A stretch of DNA of 64,000 nt from DMER64 sp049652385 (lineage in GTDB: Bacteria; Bacteroidota; Bacteroidia; Bacteroidales; UBA932), in the NCBI GenBank assembly GCA_049652385.1, contig JBASDX010000002.1, positions 70,010 through 134,009 of the forward strand. The letters are read 5' to 3'. The notes below the pieces were generated by a model that ran no database searches, was not told the origin of the DNA, and worked only from the letters and a program-made list of their open reading frames with translations. The position numbers were made by a program, and so were the translations under genes. Shown piece after piece: positions 27,685-36,800 of the stretch; within the stretch, counting starts at the first letter, position 1, and every line of letters begins with the position of its first letter.

Positions 27685-30600
27685 ATGCTATCTAAAAAAT
27701 CTATCCTCATGATTTGCATCATGTTGCTAACAACAATGTATGCAAATGCGCAGGGCATTACTGTTAGAGGTAATGTAGCAGACAAAACAGGGCCGCTGGT
27801 TGGGGTAACAGTTCTTGTTCAAGGAACAGAAACAGTAGTTTCTACAGATTTGGATGGGAATTTTACCATCAGGGCTCCGTCAGATGGCGTGCTCACTTTT
27901 TCGTCTTTAGGATACAAAACGCTCCATGTTCCTATTAACGGAAGAGCCCGCCTTGATGTATTTATGGAAGAAGAGGCCTTGTTGTTACAAGACCTTGTTG
28001 TAGTCGGTTTTGGTGTTCAAAAGAAGGAAAACCTGACCGGGGCTGTTTCATCTGTGGATATTGACAAAACACTTTCTGCACGTCCTATTGCAGACGTGGG
28101 CCGAGGGTTGCAAGGCACAACGCCAGGTCTTTCCATCCTGGTGGGAAGTGGAGAAGTGGGATCGGATCCGCTTATGAAAATTCGTGGACACTTTGCCTCT
28201 ATCCAGGGAAGCTCCAACCCTCTGATTTTGTTGGACAACGTTGAAATCCCCAGTATTCAGATGGTGAACCCGGATGACATTGAGTCTATTTCCGTATTGA
28301 AAGACGCCGCTTCGGCATCTATTTACGGTTCTAAAGCTGCCTTTGGTGTTATTTTGATAACCACTAAAAAAGGAGCGGCAACAGAAAGGGTACAAGTCAC
28401 CTACTCTGCGAATATGGCTTTCCAAAATCCCTCCAAGAAATTTGAAATGGGTGGGGTAGATGCTTTGGAATATACGGTTGAAGCAGCCGAACGAATCGGA
28501 ACTACTACTCCAACGGGAGCGTTTTGGTTGATTGACCGTAAGGGTTACGAAGAGGCCGTTGCCTGGCAAAAGACATATGGAAAAACGGTCAAGGCCAATG
28601 ATCCCATGGTGTACGGTCGTGACTGGTACGTAAACGCCAACAATCAGAAAATTGGTATTCGTACGTATGAGCCCTATCAATATATGCTTAGAGAATGGGC
28701 TCCCACACAATTGCACAACCTGTCGGTGACCGGTAAAGCAGGTCGTACAGATTTCAACGTATCGCTGGGGTATTTGGATCAAAACGGTATGATGAAAACG
28801 GCAAAACACGATGATTTCAGACGTTGGAACGGTTCCGTCCGTTTAAAAACGAATGTAAACAAGTGGTTGTCTGTACATGCCGGTGCCATGTATTCCAAAC
28901 GCGACAAACGGTATGCATACGCAACCAACTCTACTACGGCCGACGTATGGTACTATATGTTCCGCTGGGGACCCACCTTCCCCTGGGTAGCTGAAGACAA
29001 TGGCAATGACACCCGAAACCCCGTGTACGAAACGTCTTCTGCCAATACGGCCAACATGACGACCAACTATTCCAGTTTCAATGCAGGATTAACCATTACG
29101 CCTCTGGAAAATTGGGACATTCGCCTGGATTATACGCACGCCAATCAAGAACACATCACCAACAATCCCGGATACAGCTTTACGGCCGGAAATACATGGA
29201 GTGCTGCCGTACCTCGTTACAAAGAAGACGGTACACGGTTGTACGTAAATAATAAAGGACAGCATGTGTCACCAACAGATCCTGGAGCTATGCCGGCTTA
29301 TCAGCTGGATTACCATAATTATACGGCACCGGGAGCCAATCCGGACCATATATACAGGTATACGGAAAATACCATGCGCAATACCGTTAACCTGACATCC
29401 AATTACTTTTTGGAAATAGGCGACAACCATGCATTAAACTTTATGGTGGGGATGAGTGCCGTTACTTTTGATTTTGCTTCCCATTGGGCACAAAAAACGA
29501 CTTTGATAGACGTGGCCAACCCGCAATTCTCTCTGGCAACAGGAACGCAAACATCGGGCGGCTCAGAAGCCTGGGAATCGCAACTGGGGTATTTTGCACG
29601 GGCCAACTACAATTATGCAGAAAAATACCTGTTGGAGGCCAATATTCGCTACGACGGAACGTCTAAATTCCCCGGTCATTTGCAATGGAGGTGGTATCCT
29701 TCTTTCTCTGCAGGATGGCGGATGATGCAAGAGCCGTGGATGCAATGGGCAAAGCCTGTTATGAGCAGCATGAAACTGCGTGCTTCCTGGGGTAGCATTG
29801 GTGACCAAACGGTAAGTAATGCGCTGTATGTACCTACCATGAGCAGTGTCACTTCGCTTTGGCTGCAAAGCGGTTCCAAACTGGTGTATTACGGTACGCC
29901 TGCAGCCGTGTCGGCAGCCATCACGTGGCAAGATATTACCACGCTTGACGTAGGATTTGATGCACGGTTCTTCAACAGCGCATTGGGTATTTCTTTTGAC
30001 TGGTTCCAGCGCGATACGGAAAACATGATTGTTCCTTCGGAAGGTATTCCTCCCACGTACGGGACGAGTGCTCCGCGCGGTAACTTTGGCTCCTTACGCA
30101 CGCGTGGGTGGGAAGTAGCCATTGATTTTGGATACGCTTTTGGAAACGGGTTGATTTTGAATGCCTTGTTTACACTGGCTGACGCAACCACAAAAATCAC
30201 AAAATACGGTACCACCACGAGTATAGACGACTGGTATGTAGGTAAGACGTATGGGGAAATCTGGGGATACGAGACGGACAGGCTGTACCAGAAAGACGAT
30301 TTTGAGTACGATGCCTCCGGTAATTTTGTCCTTATTACTTCCAAAGATGGATTTCAAGTGTACAAAACGAAAGACGGCGTAACTCAAGGAAGGTTGCAGA
30401 ACAGCGCCAACTTTAAATTTGGTCCGGGTGACGTGAAATTCAAAGATTTGAACGGAGACGGCATCATTACACCGGGCAGCCGTTTGATTGATGATCATGG
30501 AGACTTGAAGGTCATTGGGAACTCCACCCCGCGTTACGAATACGGTTTCCGCCTGGGAGCCGAATTCAAGGGCTTTGATTTGCAGGTATTCTTCCAGGGT

Positions 30601-31062
30601 GTGGGGCAACGCCACATATGGGGTAACAGTTCCATGACCATTGCCGGTTATAACTCCGGGGATGGTGCACAGGCACAAGCCATTGCAGGCAATTTCTGGA
30701 AACCTGACCGCACAGATGCCTTCTATCCCAGACCGTTTAACAATGCTAATGCCAATACCTCAAACAACATGCAGGTGCAAACGCGTTATTTGTTGGATAT
30801 GTCCTATCTGAGAATGAAAAACTTAACATTCGGATATGCTTTGCCGGCTGAATGGACCCGGAAAGTGAATATCAGCAAATTACGTGTGTATGTGGCTTTG
30901 GAAAACTTCCTGACTTTTGACAACCTCAGAGGACTTCCCATAGACCCGGAAGAAGTAGCAGGATATTCCATATACAATACATCCAATTATAATACAAGCA
31001 GAACGGGAGTAGGAACGCCTACTTTCAAGACTGCATCAGTTGGTGTTCAGATTAACTTCTAA
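27685..31062 (+). CDS. SusC/RagA-like TonB-linked outer-membrane transporter (right locus)
   Basis: A 1125-residue protein with a signal peptide (MLSKKSILMICIMLLTTMYANAQ), carboxypeptidase-regulatory-like domain (VRGNVADKTGPLVGVTVLVQGT), plug (GRGLQGTTPGLSILVGSGEVGSDPLMKIRGHFA ... NPLILLDNVEIPSIQ ... ISVLKDAASASIYGSKAAFGVILITTKKG) and barrel ending TASVGVQINF. Only family-level similarity to the left SusC is visible, so these look like two different systems placed back to back, not a recent duplication. The partner SusD follows after six bases. Confidence 0.97.
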   Translation: MLSKKSILMICIMLLTTMYANAQGITVRGNVADKTGPLVGVTVLVQGTETVVSTDLDGNFTIRAPSDGVLTFSSLGYKTLHVPINGRARLDVFMEEEALLLQDLVVVGFGVQKKENLTGAVSSVDIDKTLSARPIADVGRGLQGTTPGLSILVGSGEVGSDPLMKIRGHFASIQGSSNPLILLDNVEIPSIQMVNPDDIESISVLKDAASASIYGSKAAFGVILITTKKGAATERVQVTYSANMAFQNPSKKFEMGGVDALEYTVEAAERIGTTTPTGAFWLIDRKGYEEAVAWQKTYGKTVKANDPMVYGRDWYVNANNQKIGIRTYEPYQYMLREWAPTQLHNLSVTGKAGRTDFNVSLGYLDQNGMMKTAKHDDFRRWNGSVRLKTNVNKWLSVHAGAMYSKRDKRYAYATNSTTADVWYYMFRWGPTFPWVAEDNGNDTRNPVYETSSANTANMTTNYSSFNAGLTITPLENWDIRLDYTHANQEHITNNPGYSFTAGNTWSAAVPRYKEDGTRLYVNNKGQHVSPTDPGAMPAYQLDYHNYTAPGANPDHIYRYTENTMRNTVNLTSNYFLEIGDNHALNFMVGMSAVTFDFASHWAQKTTLIDVANPQFSLATGTQTSGGSEAWESQLGYFARANYNYAEKYLLEANIRYDGTSKFPGHLQWRWYPSFSAGWRMMQEPWMQWAKPVMSSMKLRASWGSIGDQTVSNALYVPTMSSVTSLWLQSGSKLVYYGTPAAVSAAITWQDITTLDVGFDARFFNSALGISFDWFQRDTENMIVPSEGIPPTYGTSAPRGNFGSLRTRGWEVAIDFGYAFGNGLILNALFTLADATTKITKYGTTTSIDDWYVGKTYGEIWGYETDRLYQKDDFEYDASGNFVLITSKDGFQVYKTKDGVTQGRLQNSANFKFGPGDVKFKDLNGDGIITPGSRLIDDHGDLKVIGNSTPRYEYGFRLGAEFKGFDLQVFFQGVGQRHIWGNSSMTIAGYNSGDGAQAQAIAGNFWKPDRTDAFYPRPFNNANANTSNNMQVQTRYLLDMSYLRMKNLTFGYALPAEWTRKVNISKLRVYVALENFLTFDNLRGLPIDPEEVAGYSIYNTSNYNTSRTGVGTPTFKTASVGVQINF

Positions 31063-31068
31063 AGAAAT

Positions 31069-32907
31069 ATGACGATGAAAAAATATATACTACTACTGGT
31101 ATCACTCACTGCACTTACTTTTGCAGGATGTAGTGATTTTTTGGATCGTCCGCAAAAATCTGCGATGGACGACACCAACTATTGGACCAATGAAAATAAC
31201 CTGCGGTTCTTTGCTAATGGTTATTACGTAAACTACTTTACCGGATATTATTCCGGCTGGAGCATTCCGTATGTGCCGTTACGCGGTTATTATTTTAGTG
31301 ACGACTTCAGCAGTGCCGGTACGCAAAGCCATTTTGAAACGACTGCACCCACATCGCGTTACGGAACAACAGAAACACCCGATATGCTCATTCAATATGC
31401 CGGCCCCAGCTGGAACTTTGCCTGGGTCAGGAAATCCAATCTGTTTCTGGACCGGATCAATACCATGAAAGAAAAAGGTTATTTGTCGGAAGATATGTAC
31501 AAACATTGGACGGCGGTTGCACGGTTTTTCAGGGGCTACGAATACAGCCGACTGGTAAGTGTGTTTGGTGATGTTCCTTATTATGATTTTGTGGTAGACG
31601 ATACAGATTTGGATGAATTGTACAAAGACCGTCAAGATCGTTCCGTAGCCATGAATGGTGTGTACGACGACTTTGTATATGTATTGGAGAATATGCGCCT
31701 GAACGATGGAACAAATTTCCTGAACAGGTATATTGCTGCCGGTTTCATTTCACGTTTTATGCTCTTTGAAGGCACGTGGCAAAAATACCATAAGAACAAC
31801 CAGGAGCTGGCCAAAAAATACCTCAACCTGGCGGTCAGAGCCGGCGACTTTGTCATCCAGTCCGGAAAATTTATGTTTGATACAGATTTCCGCTCTTTGT
31901 TTGGCTCTGAGAACTTGTCGGGCATGAAGGAAGTGCTTATGTACCGCCACTACAGTGTGGCGGAAGCCGTATTGCACCACGTGGCTTCTTACTCCAATCT
32001 GAACGAAAGCCAGGGGATTGCCCCCAACCTGGCACTTGCTAAATCTTTTATTTGTAACGATGGTAAGCCGTATCAGCTTTCTTCGGCAGCAAACGCAGGG
32101 GTGTTGGATTTGCAGAATATGATAGTAACCCGAGATCCACGGTTCGAGGCTACGTTCCATAACCAACCCATGATATCTTCAGCTACCTTACTGTATGCCT
32201 GTAAGTTCATTGACAGAACGGGCGTGACGTATTATGGAAAAACCGTTCCTCCCAAATATGGTTCCAATACGAATACGAACGGATATCCTGTCATGCGGTA
32301 TGCAGAAGTAGTGCTGAACTGGATAGAAGCCAAAGCCGAATTGGCTACAATGGGTGGGGCGGCTGTCACCCAGGCAGATTTGGATGCATCCATAAATGCC
32401 ATTCGTAACAGACCTCTGGATCAAACAGCTATAGCAAGGGGCGTAAAAAAGACTGCTCCCATGAGCATAAGCAACATTCCCGATGATCCGGCCCGTGATC
32501 CCGATGTGATTCCTCTGTTGTGGGAGATACGCAGGGAACGTCGTATGGAATTTGTTTACGAACATACGCGTTTGCTGGACATTAAACGTTGGAAGAAGAT
32601 CGATTACATGAGCGGTGCCAAGAACCCCGATATTTTGCGCGGTTTGTGGATTAACTTCCGGGAAGAACTGCCTACCTGGCTTATTCCTTCAAAAGTTGGT
32701 GTGCTTAAAGTGGAAAAAGCCAACGGAACCATTGTGACGTATGACGGCAGCAACGGTGACGATATGGTAGGATATTACATACCACAAGCCATAGCTGACA
32801 GAAATGCATTTACAGACAGGGTGTATCTGGCACCTCTGGGAAATGCACAGATCGATGCTTACAAAGATAAAGGGTATGTGTTGACACAAAACCCCGGTTG
32901 GAATTAA
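31069..32907 (+). CDS. SusD/RagB-like nutrient-binding outer-membrane lipoprotein (right locus)
   Basis: A 612-residue lipoprotein. Either ATG 31069 or ATG 31075 can be the start; both precede KKYILLLVSLTALTFAGC and the typical SDFLDRPQKSAMDDTNYWTNENNLRFFANGYY. The RFFRGYEYSRLVSVFGDVPYYD and WEIRRERRMEFVYEHTRLLDIKRWKKID blocks are standard RagB/SusD. It pairs with the SusC immediately upstream; ligand unknown. Confidence 0.96.
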   Translation: MTMKKYILLLVSLTALTFAGCSDFLDRPQKSAMDDTNYWTNENNLRFFANGYYVNYFTGYYSGWSIPYVPLRGYYFSDDFSSAGTQSHFETTAPTSRYGTTETPDMLIQYAGPSWNFAWVRKSNLFLDRINTMKEKGYLSEDMYKHWTAVARFFRGYEYSRLVSVFGDVPYYDFVVDDTDLDELYKDRQDRSVAMNGVYDDFVYVLENMRLNDGTNFLNRYIAAGFISRFMLFEGTWQKYHKNNQELAKKYLNLAVRAGDFVIQSGKFMFDTDFRSLFGSENLSGMKEVLMYRHYSVAEAVLHHVASYSNLNESQGIAPNLALAKSFICNDGKPYQLSSAANAGVLDLQNMIVTRDPRFEATFHNQPMISSATLLYACKFIDRTGVTYYGKTVPPKYGSNTNTNGYPVMRYAEVVLNWIEAKAELATMGGAAVTQADLDASINAIRNRPLDQTAIARGVKKTAPMSISNIPDDPARDPDVIPLLWEIRRERRMEFVYEHTRLLDIKRWKKIDYMSGAKNPDILRGLWINFREELPTWLIPSKVGVLKVEKANGTIVTYDGSNGDDMVGYYIPQAIADRNAFTDRVYLAPLGNAQIDAYKDKGYVLTQNPGWN

Positions 32908-32920
32908 ACTACAGGAGTGA

Positions 32921-32955
32921 AAAAAAAACCGGCTCTAAAGGGCCGGTTTTTTTTT
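32921..32955. terminator. Bidirectional terminator between susD and tsf
   Basis: AAAACCGGCTC-TAAA-GGGCCGGTTTT stem with a long A run on the left and a T run on the right, ending both converging transcripts. Confidence 0.92.
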
Positions 32956-33778
32956 AATCGTTCAGCGAGAACCTCACAAAACCTGTGACTTTGACCTCGG
33001 GGTCTACGCCCTTAAGGTATTCTTTTACAGAAATTTTTCCGTCTTTAACGAATACCTGGTCTTCCAGGGTAGATTCCTTGAAGAATTTGCTCAATTTGCC
33101 TTGGGCAATTTTTTCTACCATGGCTTCCGGTTTGCCTTCCTGGCGTATTTGCTCACGGTAAATATGGAGTTCCTTGTCAATTACCTCTTGAGGACAGGAA
33201 TCACGATCTACCGATACGGGAGCCATAGCTGTAATTTGCATAGCTATCTCTTTGGCGGCTTCTTCCGGGATGGGTTTGTTGAAGCCTACAACGGTACCCA
33301 GTTTGTTGTTCATATGTATGTAAGAACCCAAATAGGCTGCTTCCAATTTGTTGTAGAAAGCAACGGCGTGCTTTTCACCGCTTTTTCCTGTCTGTTGGGT
33401 AACGGCTTCTTCTATGGTCCCGTTTTCAAAGGGTAAAGTCATGAGTTCTTCCAGATTGGCAGGCATATGCTCCAATGCTGTACGGGCAATACCCATGGCC
33501 AATTGCTGAAACTCCGGGTTTTTAGAAACAAAGTCTGTTTCACAACCCAGGCATACAACAATGCCTTTTGTTTTATCTTCGTTTGTAAGTGCAACAACGG
33601 ATCCTTCTGTCGTATCGCGGTCTGCTCTTTTGGCGGCAACCAGTTTTCCTTTCTCTCTGATTATTTCCTGTGCACGTTCAAAATCTCCCTGAGCTTCTAC
33701 AAGAGCGTTCTTGCAGTCCATCATTCCGGCACCGGTCATTTTGCGTAATTTTGCTACATCAGCGGCTTTTATTTCCAT
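32954..33778 (-). CDS. tsf: Elongation factor Ts
   Basis: A 274-residue EF-Ts, the nucleotide exchange factor of EF-Tu. N-terminal UBA-like domain (ADVAKLRKMTGAGMMDCKNALVEAQGDFERAQEIIREKG) and the TDFV core motif (CLGCETDFVSKNPEF) that contacts EF-Tu are intact. It follows rpsB by 16 bases in the conserved rpsB-tsf order. Confidence 0.98.
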   Translation of the reverse strand: MEIKAADVAKLRKMTGAGMMDCKNALVEAQGDFERAQEIIREKGKLVAAKRADRDTTEGSVVALTNEDKTKGIVVCLGCETDFVSKNPEFQQLAMGIARTALEHMPANLEELMTLPFENGTIEEAVTQQTGKSGEKHAVAFYNKLEAAYLGSYIHMNNKLGTVVGFNKPIPEEAAKEIAMQITAMAPVSVDRDSCPQEVIDKELHIYREQIRQEGKPEAMVEKIAQGKLSKFFKESTLEDQVFVKDGKISVKEYLKGVDPEVKVTGFVRFSLND

Positions 33779-33794
33779 ATATTAAAGTAAAATT

Positions 33795-34697
33795 TTATTC
33801 GTTTTTAATCTCTTCTGCAGGAGCAGGCTTCTCTTCAACAGATTCCGTCTGTTCATCTATTGCCTCTTCTTTTTTATCTACAACCGGCACGGCTTTCTCC
33901 TCACTTTTTGCCTCCTCCGGCCGTTGGCGGCGTGCGCGGGTACGTTTTGCAGGAACGATTTCAACACTTTCATCTTTTTGTTCAAAGGGAACCTCTTTAT
34001 CTTTCTCCAGTTTCCGTTCCTCCAGGCCTTCCTGTATAGCATCCTTAATGATACCAACGATAAGAGCAATGGACTTTGCCGCATCGTCGTTTGAAGGTAT
34101 TACATAGTCAATGGGGGTTGGATCGCAACAAGTATCGACCATGGCAATAATGGGGATATTCAGACGAGTGGCCTCCTTTACGGCGTTCATCTCTTTTTGA
34201 ATATCAACTATAAATATGGCCGAGGGAAGACGGTTCAGATCTGCAATAGATCCTAAGTTCTTTTCCAATTTGGCTCTTTGACGCGTAACTTGAAGGCGTT
34301 CGCGTTTGGCAAGTGTTTCAAACGTACCGTCAGACATCATTCTGTCTATGGTATTCATTTTCTTTACGGCTTTGCGTATGGTGGGGAAGTTGGTTAACAT
34401 TCCTCCGGGCCACCGCTCCGTTACATAAGGCATGTTAACAGCTTCTGCTGCTTCAGCCACTATGTCTTTTGCTTGTTTTTTTGTAGCGACAAACAAGATT
34501 TTTCTTCCGGCTTTTGCCAGCTGCTTTGCAGCGTTTGCCGCTTCGTCTATTTTGACTATGGACTTGTGCAGGTCAATGATATGAATCCCGTTTCTTTCCA
34601 TAAAGATATAGGGAGCCATTTTTGGATTCCATTTACGTTTTAAGTGTCCAAAGTGTACACCTGCATCAAGAAGTTCTTGGAAATTTGTTCTTGGCAT
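33795..34697 (-). CDS. rpsB: 30S ribosomal protein S2 with charged C-terminal extension
   Basis: A 300-residue S2. The core (MPRTNFQELLDAGVHFGHLKRKWNPKMAPYIF ... ERWPGGMLTNFPTIRKAV ... IIAMVDTCCDP) ends near residue 240; it is followed by about 60 residues rich in Glu, Lys, Ala and Pro, longer than the ~241 residues of E. coli S2. Such low-complexity tails recur on S3 and S16 in this window. Third gene of the rplM-rpsI-rpsB-tsf block. Confidence 0.98.
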   Translation of the reverse strand: MPRTNFQELLDAGVHFGHLKRKWNPKMAPYIFMERNGIHIIDLHKSIVKIDEAANAAKQLAKAGRKILFVATKKQAKDIVAEAAEAVNMPYVTERWPGGMLTNFPTIRKAVKKMNTIDRMMSDGTFETLAKRERLQVTRQRAKLEKNLGSIADLNRLPSAIFIVDIQKEMNAVKEATRLNIPIIAMVDTCCDPTPIDYVIPSNDDAAKSIALIVGIIKDAIQEGLEERKLEKDKEVPFEQKDESVEIVPAKRTRARRQRPEEAKSEEKAVPVVDKKEEAIDEQTESVEEKPAPAEEIKNE

Positions 34698-34850
34698 TAC
34701 TGATTCTTTTGGTTGTTGTTTTTACTCTTTTTAGCAATTAAAAGGTAGTGTCATTGACAGTCCTCTTTAATTTTCCGCGGCAACCGAAACAACCGGTAGC
34801 AAAACGATCGCAGTTGTTTTGACAATTGCCGTGCATTGAAAAATCGGCTT
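34698..34850 (-). promoter_or_regulatory. Leader region between rpsI and rpsB
   Basis: A 153-base gap inside an otherwise tight gene block. It contains a seven-pair hairpin CAGTTGT-TTTG-ACAATTG (34811-34828; forms on either strand with one wobble) and a near -7 box TACCTTTT on the minus strand. S2 operons in other bacteria carry an autoregulatory leader here; none of the known motifs could be recognised by eye. Confidence 0.35.
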
Positions 34851-35240
34851 TTAACGTTTGCTGAATTGAAAGCGTTTGCGTGCTCCGGGCCTTCCTGGCT
34901 TTTTACGCTCTACCTCACGGGCATCGCGTGTAAGCATTCCGTTAGATTTCAAAATTCCTCGGTATGCTTCGGCATCTATTTTACACAAAGCGCGTGCAAT
35001 GGCCAGGCGCAAAGCTTCTGCCTGTCCTTTTACACCACCACCGAACATATTGACTTTTACGTCAAACTGAGCGGTTGTACCGGTAAGCTCCAGCGCCTGA
35101 CGGGCAATATACTGCAGGGTGTCTTCTTTAAAATAGTTTTCCAGCGGGCGATCATTGATAATGATATTCCCTTTTCCGGGCTGAACGTAAACGCGAGCAA
35201 CGGCTGATTTTCTTCTTCCAAGGGCGTTGATTACTTCCAT
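34851..35240 (-). CDS. rpsI: 30S ribosomal protein S9
   Basis: A 129-residue S9 (MEVINALGRRKSAVARVYVQPGKGNIIINDRPL ... GGGVKGQAEALRLAIARAL ... DAREVERKKPGRPGARKRFQFSKR). The C-terminal KR tail that reaches the decoding-site tRNA is intact. It begins eight bases after rplM. Confidence 0.98.
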   Translation of the reverse strand: MEVINALGRRKSAVARVYVQPGKGNIIINDRPLENYFKEDTLQYIARQALELTGTTAQFDVKVNMFGGGVKGQAEALRLAIARALCKIDAEAYRGILKSNGMLTRDAREVERKKPGRPGARKRFQFSKR

Positions 35241-35247
35241 GCTCTGT

Positions 35248-35700
35248 TTAGTTTTCGTTTAAGTTGATTAGTTTTGGTTCTTGTGCCTGATGAGGATGTT
35301 CCGGACCTTCGTATACGTACAGGTTGCGGAAAAGCTCAGAACCCAGGCGTGTTTTTGGGAGCATACCTTTTACGGCACGTTCCACAAGAGTAAGCGGTCT
35401 GCGTTTTAACAACTCTTTGGCTGTTTCTGTGCGTTGGCCGCCGGGGTATCCGGTATGCCGGACATACGTTTTCTGGTCCAGCTTGTCACCCGTCAGGCGG
35501 ATTTTCTCTGCATTGATAATGATTACGTTATCTCCGCAATCCACATGAGGGGTATAATTGGGTTTGTGCTTGCCGCGCAATAGATAAGCAACTTTTGCGG
35601 CGAGACGCCCCAATACCTGATCTGTAGCATCTACAACTAACCATTCTTTGGTAACGGTAGCTTTGTTAGCGCTTACAGTCTTGTAGGATAATGTGTTCAC
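35248..35700 (-). CDS. rplM: 50S ribosomal protein L13
   Basis: A 150-residue L13 (WLVVDATDQVLGRLAAKVAYLLRGKHKPNYTPHVDCGDNVIIINAEKIRLTG ... ERAVKGMLPKTRLG). First gene of the block; its promoter and 5' hairpin lie at 35738-35768. Confidence 0.98.
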   Translation of the reverse strand: MNTLSYKTVSANKATVTKEWLVVDATDQVLGRLAAKVAYLLRGKHKPNYTPHVDCGDNVIIINAEKIRLTGDKLDQKTYVRHTGYPGGQRTETAKELLKRRPLTLVERAVKGMLPKTRLGSELFRNLYVYEGPEHPHQAQEPKLINLNEN

Positions 35701-35737
35701 CTGGTTTGTTTTTAGATAATTTACTGAAATATACTAC

Positions 35738-35759
35738 AACCCCTAAAATTAAAGGGGCT
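35738..35759 (-). promoter_or_regulatory. 5'-terminal hairpin of the rplM transcript
   Basis: On the minus strand AGCCCCT-loop-AGGGGTT (seven pairs with one G-U) directly after the -7 box, the same arrangement as upstream of rplC and rpsO. Confidence 0.55.
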
Positions 35760-35760
35760 G

Positions 35761-35768
35761 CAAAGATA
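35761..35768 (-). promoter_or_regulatory. -7 box of the rplM-rpsI-rpsB-tsf operon
   Basis: TATCTTTG on the minus strand, matching TAnnTTTG, followed by CA and the G/C-rich hairpin. The adjacent pfkA stop is at 35786. Confidence 0.7.
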
Positions 35769-35785
35769 CTACTTTTTTCTAGAAA

Positions 35786-36766
35786 TCAAAGCGATAGTAT
35801 ATAGGCAATCTCAACCATTTGCTTGTTGATTTCGCACGGACGTGAACAAGCTTCCTCAAAGGGAGTATATACCGTTTGATGGTTGACCCTGCCTACCATA
35901 ACCCCCTTTTTCCCTTTTAAAAGTGCCACTACGGCATCGTAACCCAACAGGCCGCCTAAGATACGGTCGTTGGCCGTAGGAGACCCGCCGCGTTGTATAT
36001 GACCCAGCGTGGTAACACGCGTTTCATATTTTGGCAGACGTTTTTTGACTTGGGCAGCAATATCGGCAGCACCTCCGTGCTCTCCACCCTCGGCCACAAT
36101 GATGATACCCGAGGTTTTGTTGGCACGCCTTTCCATTTCCAGGTAATTACACAATTGTTCAATGGTGGTGTGGATTTCCGGAATAAGTGTAGCCTCCGCT
36201 CCGGAGGAAATGGAGGTATTTAAAGCTATGAAACCGGCGTCCCGGCCCATGACCTCCACAAAAAACACCATATTGTGTGAATCGGCTGTATCTCTCAGCT
36301 TGTCGACAGCCTGTACGGCGGTGTTGACAGCCGTATCAAAGCCGATGGTATAATCGGTTCCGTAAATATCGTTGTCTATGGTTCCCGGAATACCTACCAC
36401 GGGAATGCCCATTTCTTTACAGATGGTATCTGCTCCGCGGAACGATCCGTTTCCACCAATAACAATCAGGGCGTCAAGGCCCTGTTTTTTGATGTTTTTA
36501 TAGGCAATGGCACGGGCTTCCGGTTGTAAAAACTGCGGACAGCGCGTAGATTTGAGGAAGGTCCCTCCGGTAGATATTTTTTGTGATACGGAATGGCTTT
36601 GCAACGGTATAAAAAGGTTGTTCAACAAACCGGTAAAACCGTATTGAATGCCCACTACCCGGCATGAGTGGTAAATAGCCGTTCTGACAACGGCTCTTAT
36701 GGCGGCATTCATCCCCGGTGCATCGCCTCCCGAGGTGAGGACTCCGATAGTTTTGATGTTTTTCAT
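35786..36766 (-). CDS. pfkA: ATP-dependent 6-phosphofructokinase
   Basis: A 326-residue PfkA of normal length, catalysing fructose-6-phosphate to fructose-1,6-bisphosphate. Motifs: GVLTSGGDAPGMNAAIRAV at the N-terminus, VIGGNGSFRGAD (a Gly after the Asn, as in ATP-using forms rather than the Asp of PPi-using ones), the catalytic PGTIDNDI, and MGRDAGFIAL. Divergent from dus with only 34 bases between the start codons. Confidence 0.97.
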   Translation of the reverse strand: MKNIKTIGVLTSGGDAPGMNAAIRAVVRTAIYHSCRVVGIQYGFTGLLNNLFIPLQSHSVSQKISTGGTFLKSTRCPQFLQPEARAIAYKNIKKQGLDALIVIGGNGSFRGADTICKEMGIPVVGIPGTIDNDIYGTDYTIGFDTAVNTAVQAVDKLRDTADSHNMVFFVEVMGRDAGFIALNTSISSGAEATLIPEIHTTIEQLCNYLEMERRANKTSGIIIVAEGGEHGGAADIAAQVKKRLPKYETRVTTLGHIQRGGSPTANDRILGGLLGYDAVVALLKGKKGVMVGRVNHQTVYTPFEEACSRPCEINKQMVEIAYILSL

Positions 36767-36773
36767 AAGGTTA

Positions 36774-36781
36774 CAAAAATA
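36774..36781 (-). promoter_or_regulatory. -7 box of pfkA
   Basis: TATTTTTG on the minus strand, seven bases from the pfkA start codon (36764-36766). The transcript should carry almost no leader. Confidence 0.5.
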
Positions 36782-36788
36782 GAAAAAT

Positions 36789-36796
36789 TATCTTTG
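36789..36796 (+). promoter_or_regulatory. -7 box of dus
   Basis: TATCTTTG, four bases before the dus start codon at 36801, implying a leaderless transcript. It is separated by seven bases from the divergent pfkA box. Confidence 0.55.
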
Positions 36797-36800
36797 CCGT

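Noticed and set aside
35786..36766. PfkA as a PPi-dependent enzyme because GGDGS reads GGNGS
   Set aside because: The position that separates ATP from PPi use still has Gly, not Asp; Asn at the preceding site is seen in other ATP-type PfkA proteins of the phylum.
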